From contig JACKDP010000011.1 in NCBI GenBank assembly GCA_020633435.1, positions 1 to 64,000 of the forward strand: a DNA stretch of 64,000 nucleotides, written 5' to 3'. The DNA is from Myxococcales bacterium. Its GTDB lineage: Bacteria > Myxococcota_A > Bradymonadia > UBA7976 > UBA1532. Below the pieces are notes generated by a model, which did no database searches, was not told the DNA's origin, and saw only the letters and a program-made list of their open reading frames with translations. Every line of letters starts with the position of its first letter. Positions within the stretch are counted from its first letter, which is position 1. Position numbers and translations under genes: made by a program. Shown here piece by piece: positions 9,729 through 17,633 of this stretch.

Positions 9729-10330
9729 TCGCCACCGTCCTCCTCGCCGCCCTGACCCTGCCCGACGACGTGGGCGCGCCGCCGCCGGGCGAGGTGACGA
9801 TCATGGCGGGCTTCGACCGCCGCCCCTTCGTGGAGGTGCGCACCGGCCTGCTCGACTGGCTCGGCCTGCGGCTGGAGGGCGAGGTGGCCGAGGCCCCCCG
9901 CGTCGGGGGGGAGCTGCGGGTGGCGGCGGGCGACGGCCGCGGCGGCCTGGCCGCCCACACCTGGCTGCGCACGCACCTGCGCATCGGCGATGACGACGAC
10001 GTGATCTCGGGGGCCGACCTGGCCGCGGGCGTCGGCGTCGTCGGCCACGCGGGCGGGGCCTTCCTGCGCTTCGATGGCGGCCTCGTGTACGGCATCAAGA
10101 TCGCGCCGCTGCACGCCGACGAGCTGCCGCGGGCCGCCGTCGACCAGCAGGGCGGCCTGTTCTTCACCCAGGAGCTCACCGCCGGCTACGACTTCGGCCA
10201 GCGCCTCCGCCTGGACGTCTTCCTGGAGGCCTCGGTGCCCTCCAACGTGCTCGTCAGCGATCCCACCGACGAAGACGTGGTGCGCGAGACGGACGCCCGC
10301 ATCGGCGCCCGCGTCGGCGTCCGATTCTGA
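9725..10330 (+). CDS. Small outer-membrane beta-barrel-like protein
   Basis: ATG 9725 overlaps the transporter stop by four bases, which fixes the start. The 201-residue protein has a short hydrophobic N-terminus (a weak signal peptide). Many alternating short strands follow (for example RLEGEV, GELRVAAG, RLRLDVFLEASV) and it ends GARVGVRF. A final aromatic residue after a beta strand is typical of outer-membrane barrels. The prediction of a barrel is an inference from this pattern. Coupling to an NCS1 transporter suggests it could serve as an outer-membrane entry route for the same substrate, but no family was recognised. Confidence 0.5.
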
Positions 10331-10363
10331 ACCGACGCTTTCTCCTTTGATGTCATGGCGTTG

Positions 10364-10403
10364 CCCACGCCGCCCGGCGTAGGCCGCGCCGGCCGGGCGT
10401 GGG
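10364..10403 (+). terminator. Strong G+C hairpin between transporter operon and sugar dehydrogenase
   Basis: CCCACGCCGCCCGGC (10364-10378) pairs with GCCGGGCGTGGG (10392-10403) with a 3-base bulge and a loop of about 13 bases. It lies 33 bases past the barrel-like gene and 58 bases before the next start. It may end the upstream operon or shape the leader of the downstream gene. There is no T tract. Confidence 0.4.
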
Positions 10404-10461
10404 AAACATGGACGCGGAGGCCCCCTTCGGGGTCAACTCCCGGCCCTGTACGGAGGAGCCC

Positions 10462-11727
10462 ATGTCCCTCGAGTTCGACCACGACGTCTGCATCATCGGC
10501 ACCGGCCGGGTCGGCCTGCCCCTCGGCCTCTCCTTCGTGGAGGTCGGGGTCGACGCGGTGGGCGTCGACGTGGACGCCGACCTGCGCGCGGCCGTGAACG
10601 GCGGCCAGATGCCCTTCCACGAGCCGGGCTACGACGCCCTGGTGGCCGAGGGGCGCTTCGTCGTGCACGCGGACGCCGCCGTCGCCGCCCGCAGCCGGGC
10701 CATCGTCGTCACCGTCGGCACGCCGCTGCACACCCACATCGAGACGGATCTCAGCCAGGTGCGCCGCGTGCTGGAGGGCCTCATCCCCCACCTGCGCCCG
10801 GGCCAGCTCCTCTGCCTGCGCAGCACCGTCGCCCCCGGCACCACGGCCTTCGTCCGCCGGTTCCTGGAGCGCCACACCCGCTTCCGCATCGGCGAGGACC
10901 TGCTGCTGGCCTTCTGCCCGGAGCGCATCGCCGAGGGCAAGGCCCACGCGGAGCTGCGCACCCTGCCCCAGATCGTCGGCGCCGAGGACGAGGCCAGCCG
11001 CGCCGCCGCCTCGACCCTGTTCGCGCGCCTCGCCCCCGAGATCCTGGCCGCCGACTACGTCACCGCCGAGCTGGTGAAGCTCTTCAACAACATCGCCCGC
11101 TACGTGCACTTCGCCCTGGCCAACCAGTTCGCCCTGGTGGCCGACACCTTCGGCGCGAACATCTACGCCATCCGCCACCTGGCCAACCACCAGTACCCGC
11201 GCAGCCACATCGCCTCCCCCGGCCTCACCGCCGGCACCTGCCTGCGCAAGGACTTCGGGATGATCAACGAGTGGAGCCCCTACCCGGACATGCTCCTCTC
11301 GGCCTGGAAGATGAACGAGTACATCCCGGCCTTCCTGGTGAAGCACCTGGGCCAGCGCGTGGCGCTGCACGACCGCCGCGTGGCCGTGCTCGGCTACACC
11401 TTCAAGCAGGACACCGACGACACCCGCGACTCCCTGGCCCCCAAGCTGGTGCGCTACCTGGAGCGCGAGCTGCCCCTCGAGATCCGCGTCACGGACCACC
11501 ACCTCGCCGATCCCATCGCGGACGCGGGCAACGGCCCGCTCAAGAACTGGCCGCTGGTCGAGGCCCTCACCGACGTGGACTGCGTGTTCGTGGCCACCAA
11601 CCACACCGGCTACCGGGAGGCCCTGCAGGCCCTCGCCTTCGTCTCGCCCGAGACGTGGGTGGCCGATCTGTGGAACGTGAGCGGCGCCAACCAGGTGTTC
11701 TTCCAGGCCGGCGCCCTGCTGCGCTGA
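10462..11727 (+). CDS. Nucleotide-sugar dehydrogenase, WecC/UDP-HexNAc dehydrogenase type
   Basis: ATG 10462 follows GGAGGAG; an in-frame ATG at 10399 has no ribosome site. The 421-residue enzyme has an NAD-binding GTGRVGLPLG motif near residue 12, FCPERIAEGKA near 150, and the catalytic segment AGTCLRKDFG with Cys 260. The PERxxEGKA form is typical of the branch acting on UDP-N-acetylated hexosamines, such as UDP-ManNAc dehydrogenase, rather than UDP-glucose. It carries out two successive NAD-dependent oxidations of C6 to give a uronate. A wecB-like epimerase lies 33 kb away in this window, so UDP-ManNAcA is a plausible product, though unproven. The gene converges with the RHS gene; only three bases separate the two stops. 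Confidence 0.82.
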   Translation: MSLEFDHDVCIIGTGRVGLPLGLSFVEVGVDAVGVDVDADLRAAVNGGQMPFHEPGYDALVAEGRFVVHADAAVAARSRAIVVTVGTPLHTHIETDLSQVRRVLEGLIPHLRPGQLLCLRSTVAPGTTAFVRRFLERHTRFRIGEDLLLAFCPERIAEGKAHAELRTLPQIVGAEDEASRAAASTLFARLAPEILAADYVTAELVKLFNNIARYVHFALANQFALVADTFGANIYAIRHLANHQYPRSHIASPGLTAGTCLRKDFGMINEWSPYPDMLLSAWKMNEYIPAFLVKHLGQRVALHDRRVAVLGYTFKQDTDDTRDSLAPKLVRYLERELPLEIRVTDHHLADPIADAGNGPLKNWPLVEALTDVDCVFVATNHTGYREALQALAFVSPETWVADLWNVSGANQVFFQAGALLR

Positions 11728-11737
11728 GCGTCAGCGC
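11721..11737. terminator. Hairpin formed by two convergent stop codons
   Basis: GCGCTGA (11721-11727) and TCAGCGC (11731-11737) are perfect reverse complements around GCG. The left arm ends with the stop of the dehydrogenase gene, and the right arm begins with the stop of the RHS gene read leftward. It could help end transcription both ways, although there is no T tract and the stem is short. Confidence 0.4.
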
Positions 11738-14700
11738 GGCTTGCAGAGCCGCTTGAGGTCGCTGATGCGCGGGGCCTCGGCCCGCAGGCGCCGCTTCTGC
11801 CGGTCATAGCCGATGTAGATCATGGCGCTGCCGATGCCCCGGCCGCGGCAGCCGGCGTCGCTGGCGCCGGGGTAGCCGCGCCAGCAGAAGATGCACTGCT
11901 CCAGCATCTCCAGCCGGTGCCGGCGCGCGTTGCCGGCCGCGCACTCCCCCTGCCGCCCGGCCCCCTGCTGGCAGGGCGGCCAGTCGCCGAAGACGCCCAC
12001 CACCACATGCCCGCCCGTGCGGGAGGCGTACCGGCAGTACTTCGTCATCTGCTCGGGCTTGAAGGCGCCGTGCGACTTCAGCTCGATGGGCAGGGTGTTG
12101 CTGATGACCACGTCCAGTGCCGTCCCCGGCCCGCCCCCGTCCACCGGCGGCGGGAACTGCTGGCCGCGCGGGGGGCCGGGGCAGCTCACGTCCCCCGTGC
12201 CGTCGGGCTCGCCGCACCGGTCGACGACGACCTCGAAGCGCACCACGTCCCCCGCGGGGCTGGGCAGCACGCTCTGGCCGCCGCAGAAGAACCGCCGCAG
12301 GTGGCCCTCGATGTTCTCGCCCCCGATCACGGCGTCGATGAAGCCCTCGAAGGCCCCCGCCAGCCCGCCGAAGACGGCCTGCAGGATGAGCTCCTTGAGG
12401 CCCTCGAACACCGCGTCGATGACCGCCCCCTGGGCCGCCTCGCGGGCGCAGTAGAGCAGCGCGCCGCGGATGCCCTGGAGCGTCTGCTGGATGCCCGTGG
12501 TGATGTTGATCTCGACCAGCGTGAAGGCCCCCGTCCGGTCGGTGTGGTCGAGCGGGCTGCCCTGCACCGTGTAGGCGTAGCGGTTGAGGCTGCGCGGATC
12601 CTCGCTGAGCGCGGGGGCCGCGTCCGGCGAGAGGAAGGCGGCGGTGGCCGGGTCGTACCACCGGCTGCGCAGCCACACGAGCCCCGTCGCCGCGTCCGTC
12701 AGCTCCCCGGCGTAGCCGTACAGGAACGTCTCGGCGGGCGGCGCCCCGGCCGGCGCGCCCCAGGGATCCCAGGCGAACCGGGCGGCCACCGCCCCGTCGC
12801 CGTCGGCGAGGGCCATGATGGACCCGTGCAGCCCGCGCAGGGGGTAGCGCACGTCGGCCCCATCGCGCATGGAAACCCCAAGAGGATCAAAGACATAGGC
12901 GTCGTGGATCCCGTCCTCGCCGTAGGTCATGAGGCAGGACGGCAGCGGCCCGAACGGCGTCGGGGCCGTCAGGCAGCGCTCGTCGTCGCGCCCGAGCAGC
13001 CAGCCGCGGGCGTCGTAGCGATAGTGGACGGGGGCCGCCTCGGCGCCGGCGCTGACCAGCCGCCCCCGCGGGTCCCAGGCGTAGCGCTGGTCACCCCGGG
13101 CCACGCGCCGGCCCGCCGCGTCCACCGCCACCGGCTCGCCGTCCACGGCCACCACCGCGCTGTCGGCGTCGTGGGTGGTGCGCACCTCGCGGTCGCCCAC
13201 GCGCACGCCGACGCGGTCGCCGGCCGGGCCGTACGCGAAGGCCTGGGCCGGGCCGACCTCGGGCCGGGCCTCCACCAGCCGGTCCAGCGCGTCGTGGCGG
13301 TAGGCCACCGGCCCCTCCGGGCCCGCGTAGCCGCTCAGCCGCCCGGCCCGGTCGTAGGTGAAGCCCTCGTCGAGCAGCACCGCCCCGTCCGCGTCGCGGT
13401 GGACGATGCGCCCGAAGCGCCCGGCCTCGGCGTAGCTCAGCGTCGTGACCACGCCGTTGGGCCGCTCGACGCGGGTGATGCGGCCCAGGGCGTCGCTCTC
13501 GTAGGCCCACTGGCCGCCCGCCGGATCGGTGACGCCCACCAGGTGATCGCCGGCGTACCGGTAGCGGGTGACGCGCTCCGTCCCGTCGGGCGCCACGAGC
13601 GCCAGCGCGATGACGCGGCCGCGGGCGTCGCGCTGGTAGCGGGCCTCGGCGCCATCGTCCGTGCGCACGACGGCGGGCTGGCCCGCGCCGTCGTACTCCC
13701 ACTCGGTGCCCGCCTCGGCGCCATCCGCCGCCACCAGCCGGCCGCCCTCGAACGTCTCGCGCTCCACCACGCCGTCGGAGCGGACGATGGCCCGCCCCCC
13801 GGGGACGTCGCGCCACTCCACGAAGCTGCCGTCGGGGGCCGTCCGGCGCAGATCCCCGGCCGGCGTCGGCGCCACCACCGTCTCGCGGCCCGCCGGCGTG
13901 ATGACCACCTGCAGGGCCCCCTCGGGGGAGGCCTCGAAGCGGTAGCGCCCACCCCCCGGCAGCTCGATGGCCACCAGGCGGCCCGCCGCGTCGCGCTCGT
14001 AGGTCGTGCGGGCCCCGAGCGGATCGACGACGGCCGCGATGCGCAGCAGCGGATCGCGCTCCAGCGTCCAGTCGCCGCCGCCGGCCGTGGTGTAGCCCGC
14101 CAGGGGGTGCGGCCCGTCCTGCAGGCGGAAGAAGCGGGTGTCGTAGCGATAGCGCGTGGGATCGAGGCCCGGCCGCGCTACGGCCACGATGTTCCCGAAG
14201 GCATCGAACTCACTGGAGAATCGCCGCCCCAGCGCGTCGGTGATGGCGGCCAGCCGGCCCGCCCCGTCGTAGGTGAGCTGGCTGGCCGCCTCGCCCATGC
14301 GGATCTCGGCCAGCCGCCCGCCCTCGTCCCAGGCGTAGTCCACCTGGGCGCCGCCCGGCACCTCCCGGCGGATGATCTTGCCCGACCGGTCGTAGCGGCG
14401 GCGCTCCACGCCGCCCTCGGCCGTGTGCACCTCGGTCACGCGCCCCGCCAGATCCCGGACGTAGCGGACGGATCGGCCCTCGCCGTCCAGCGTCGTCACC
14501 GGGTTGCCGTCGGCGTCCCGGCGGATGGCGCTCACGGGCGCGCCGTCGAGGGTCAGCCCGGCCAGGCGACCCTCCCCATCGGTGAGGAAGCGCGTCTCCC
14601 CGGCCGGCCCCTCCACCCGCCGCGGGAAGCCCCGGGCGTCGTAGGCGTAGCGCACGGCCTCGCCCCCGGGCAGCGTCACCGCCCGCAGGTAGCCGGCCGG

Positions 14701-17586
14701 ATCGTAGGTGGTCGCGCTCTCGCGGCCCGTGGCCTCGTCGGTCACCACCGCCGTGTCGCCGTCCCACGCCGTCGTGTAGCGCCGGCCATCGGCCTGGGTG
14801 AGGGACACCGTGCGGCCCGCGTCGTCGTAGGCCATCGTCAGCGTCCGCCCGGCGCCATCCACCTCGGCGATGAGCTGGCCGTGCTCGTCGTAGCGCAGGG
14901 CGCTGAGCAGGGCGCCGTCGGGCCCGCGGATCTCGGCGCCGTCCGCGGCGTGGGCGACGGTCAGCGCCACCCCCTCCTCCCGGGCGAACCGCACCAGGCG
15001 GCCGGCGTCGTCGTAGGCCGCCGTCTGGACCACCCCGCCGCGGACCTGCCGCGTGAGCTGGCCGGCGGCGTCGTAGGCCCGCTCGGTGACGCGGCCCTCG
15101 GCGTCCACCCGGCGGATCTCGTTGCCGGCCTCGTCGTAGGCGAACGTCGTCTCGCCGCCCAGGGGATCCACCACCCGGGTCACCCGGCCGGCGGCGTCGT
15201 GCTCGTAGCGAAACCGGGCGCCCGACGGGTGGATGACGGTCTTGGCGCCCTCCTCGTAGACGTACTCGACGACGGCGCCCGTGCCGTCCACGCGCCGGAT
15301 GACGCGGCCCAGCTCGTCGTAGGTCACGTCCACCAGCCGCGCGCCGGGCGCCTCGTAGCCCACCAGGACGTGGTCGTCGTTGTAGCGGTAGCGCTGGACC
15401 TCGCCGTCGTAGGCCCCGCCCTCGAACGTCACCTCCACCAGGTCGCCGCGGTCGTCGTAGCGGTAGAGGACGCGGTCGCCGCGGGCGGGATCGGCCAGGG
15501 CGGTGACGCGGCCCTCGGCGTCGCGGGTGAACTCGAGCCGATCCTCCAGCGTGACGGCGCCGCCGCCGCCCCACGCGTGCTCGCCGCCCGCGGTGTCGCG
15601 GAAGCTCGCCAGGGCCCCGGCGCGGAAGCGGTAGATCTCGCCCAGCTCCGTGCGCAGGTCGAGCTGGACCGGGTCGAAGACGTCCCCCGGGTCGCTGAAG
15701 CGGGTGAGCGCCTGGTCGTTGATCACCGCGAGATCATTGACGTAATCGCGTCCGGTCCGGTCCCGGGCGGTGACGGTCACGCCGGCGGGGACGGCCCAGC
15801 GCTCCCGCACCTCGCAGCCGCCGATGAAGCAGCCCGCGCCCGTCAGATCGAAGAAGGCCTCGTACTCGCGGCCATCCGGCAGGGTGAAGAGGAAGAGCCG
15901 GGGGCCACCGCGGACGGTCACCCGCGGGGGCACCCCCGCCAGGCTCGCCGACCAGCCCGCCCAGATGGTGCCCGGCGGGTAGGCCACGCCCGGCTCGATG
16001 CCGGGGACCTCGACGAAGTTCGAGCCCAGCCGCCAGCCCACGCCGAAGGGGCCGACCTCCCGGACGGCGCTGTCGTAGCTGCGCACCACCTCGACGTCGA
16101 GCGGACTGGCCTCGAGCACGACGTCCACCAGGGCGAGCTGGACGTGGCCGAACTGGGCGCTCGCGGCCACCTCGACGGCCACCTCGGCCGCCGCGCGCTG
16201 GCCGTGCAGATCCTCGGCCTCCACGACGACCCGCCACGGGCCTGGCTCCAGCAGGCCGGCGTCGATGGACCCCAGCGCGCCCTCGGTGGGCGCGTAGCCG
16301 ACGTCGAAGTCGCGGCAGTCGCCCGCGGGGCTGCACGCCCGGACGACGAACCGCGCCAGGGCGTCGCTGGCCACCGCGCCCGTCACCGGGAAGACCCCGG
16401 CGACGCCCTCGTCGGCGGCCGGGGCGTCGATGCGGACGGTGGGCGGCGGCACCAGCGCGCCGGGCACGCCCACCCGGAAGCGCTGCTCGGCGGTGGCCTC
16501 GCCGTCGCTGACGCGCACCACGACGGCGACGCTGCCGGGGTCGCCCGCCAGCCACGTCACCCGCCCGTCCGCGTCCACCGCCATCCCCTCGGGGCCCTCG
16601 ACGGCGTAGACGAGCGGGTCGCCGTCGGCGTCCTCGGCCTCGATGGCGTAGACCCAGACGGCCCCCGGCGCGGCCACCACGGCCGGCGTCGAGCGGATGC
16701 GGGGGGCCTGGTTGTGGACGGCGACCACCACGGTGAAGGCCTGGCGCGCCTCGGCCCCGGCCGGGTCCCGGACGACGAGCTCGACGGGGTGGTCGCCCGC
16801 GTCGCGCTCCCCGGGGAGCCAGAAGAGGGCGCCCGTCTCGGCGCTCACCCGCATGCCGGGCGGGGCGCCGGCCAGGGAGAACTGCAGCAGATCCCCATCG
16901 AGATCATCCACTTGCGGGGCGTAGCGCCACGAGGAGCCCTCCTGGGCGGCGACGTCGGGCTCGCTCTCGAACGTCGGCGCCCGGTTGACGCCCGGGATGA
17001 CGCCGCGGACCTCTACCGGCTCGTCGCAGGCCCCCTCGTCGATCGGGCCGTCGCAGTCGTCGTCGAGGCCATCGCAGATCTCGGGCCCCGGGCAGGGGAC
17101 GCAGGCCGCGGCGGCGCACCGGCTGCCGGGGTCGCAGTCGGCGTCGACGAGGCAACCGGGCGGCGCGGCGTCGGCGGGCGCGGCGTCGACCAGCGCGGCG
17201 TCCGGGGGCTCGCGTCCGGGGGGCTCGCGTCCGGGTCGGCGGGGCCGGCGTCGACGGGAGGGCCGCGTCCGCCGGCGACGCGTCCGCCGGCGCCGCATCG
17301 GGGCGAGCGGCGTCGACGGGGCCGCGTCCGGGCGAGCCGCGTCGGCCTGGGGCTGCGAGGCTGGGGCCGCGTCCGGGCGAGCTGCGTCGGCCGGGGCCGC
17401 GTCCGGGCGAGCCGCGTCGGCCGGGGCCGCGTCCGGGCGAGCCGCGTCCGGCCAGGCCGCGTCCGGTTGGGCCGAGTCCGCCGCCACCGCAGCGTCCGCG
17501 CGGCCCGCGTCGGCGGCCGGGCGGTCGGTGGTGTCGTCGCAGGCCGCCAGGGCCACCAGCAGGCCGATCAGGGAGAAGCGCGTCAT
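11731..17586 (-). CDS. RHS/YD-repeat lipoprotein with nuclease-like C-terminal domain
   Basis: ATG 17586 follows GAGGAGG and gives a lipoprotein signal ending LAAC. The 1951-residue protein has, in order: an Asp-Ala-rich linker; a short Cys-rich MopE-like piece; two Ig-like/cadherin-like domains; a third beta domain; a long array of YD repeats (RYxYDxxGR units) from about residue 550 to 1600; the RHS core motif RSRWYDPATAAFLSPD; and NRYAYTVQGSPLDHTDRTG. The 265 residues after that differ from the core, as in polymorphic toxins. They include hydrophobic helices, a Cys-rich section and D1825...E1835-L-K1837 followed by Gln, a PD-(D/E)xK-like pattern. No immunity gene is evident beside it. The linker is broken by three frame changes at 17204-17321 that cancel out. 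Confidence 0.8.
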   Translation of the reverse strand: MTRFSLIGLLVALAACDDTTDRPAADAGRADAAVAADSAQPDAAWPDAARPDAAPADAARPDAAPADAARPDAAPASQPQADAARPDAAPSTPLAPMRRRRTRRRRTRPSRRRRPRRPGREPPGREPPDAALVDAAPADAAPPGCLVDADCDPGSRCAAAACVPCPGPEICDGLDDDCDGPIDEGACDEPVEVRGVIPGVNRAPTFESEPDVAAQEGSSWRYAPQVDDLDGDLLQFSLAGAPPGMRVSAETGALFWLPGERDAGDHPVELVVRDPAGAEARQAFTVVVAVHNQAPRIRSTPAVVAAPGAVWVYAIEAEDADGDPLVYAVEGPEGMAVDADGRVTWLAGDPGSVAVVVRVSDGEATAEQRFRVGVPGALVPPPTVRIDAPAADEGVAGVFPVTGAVASDALARFVVRACSPAGDCRDFDVGYAPTEGALGSIDAGLLEPGPWRVVVEAEDLHGQRAAAEVAVEVAASAQFGHVQLALVDVVLEASPLDVEVVRSYDSAVREVGPFGVGWRLGSNFVEVPGIEPGVAYPPGTIWAGWSASLAGVPPRVTVRGGPRLFLFTLPDGREYEAFFDLTGAGCFIGGCEVRERWAVPAGVTVTARDRTGRDYVNDLAVINDQALTRFSDPGDVFDPVQLDLRTELGEIYRFRAGALASFRDTAGGEHAWGGGGAVTLEDRLEFTRDAEGRVTALADPARGDRVLYRYDDRGDLVEVTFEGGAYDGEVQRYRYNDDHVLVGYEAPGARLVDVTYDELGRVIRRVDGTGAVVEYVYEEGAKTVIHPSGARFRYEHDAAGRVTRVVDPLGGETTFAYDEAGNEIRRVDAEGRVTERAYDAAGQLTRQVRGGVVQTAAYDDAGRLVRFAREEGVALTVAHAADGAEIRGPDGALLSALRYDEHGQLIAEVDGAGRTLTMAYDDAGRTVSLTQADGRRYTTAWDGDTAVVTDEATGRESATTYDPAGYLRAVTLPGGEAVRYAYDARGFPRRVEGPAGETRFLTDGEGRLAGLTLDGAPVSAIRRDADGNPVTTLDGEGRSVRYVRDLAGRVTEVHTAEGGVERRRYDRSGKIIRREVPGGAQVDYAWDEGGRLAEIRMGEAASQLTYDGAGRLAAITDALGRRFSSEFDAFGNIVAVARPGLDPTRYRYDTRFFRLQDGPHPLAGYTTAGGGDWTLERDPLLRIAAVVDPLGARTTYERDAAGRLVAIELPGGGRYRFEASPEGALQVVITPAGRETVVAPTPAGDLRRTAPDGSFVEWRDVPGGRAIVRSDGVVERETFEGGRLVAADGAEAGTEWEYDGAGQPAVVRTDDGAEARYQRDARGRVIALALVAPDGTERVTRYRYAGDHLVGVTDPAGGQWAYESDALGRITRVERPNGVVTTLSYAEAGRFGRIVHRDADGAVLLDEGFTYDRAGRLSGYAGPEGPVAYRHDALDRLVEARPEVGPAQAFAYGPAGDRVGVRVGDREVRTTHDADSAVVAVDGEPVAVDAAGRRVARGDQRYAWDPRGRLVSAGAEAAPVHYRYDARGWLLGRDDERCLTAPTPFGPLPSCLMTYGEDGIHDAYVFDPLGVSMRDGADVRYPLRGLHGSIMALADGDGAVAARFAWDPWGAPAGAPPAETFLYGYAGELTDAATGLVWLRSRWYDPATAAFLSPDAAPALSEDPRSLNRYAYTVQGSPLDHTDRTGAFTLVEINITTGIQQTLQGIRGALLYCAREAAQGAVIDAVFEGLKELILQAVFGGLAGAFEGFIDAVIGGENIEGHLRRFFCGGQSVLPSPAGDVVRFEVVVDRCGEPDGTGDVSCPGPPRGQQFPPPVDGGGPGTALDVVISNTLPIELKSHGAFKPEQMTKYCRYASRTGGHVVVGVFGDWPPCQQGAGRQGECAAGNARRHRLEMLEQCIFCWRGYPGASDAGCRGRGIGSAMIYIGYDRQKRRLRAEAPRISDLKRLCKPR

Positions 17587-17633
17587 GGGGGACCTCCTCG
17601 GTCCGCCCACTATGCCCGACGCCGGGCGGGGGG

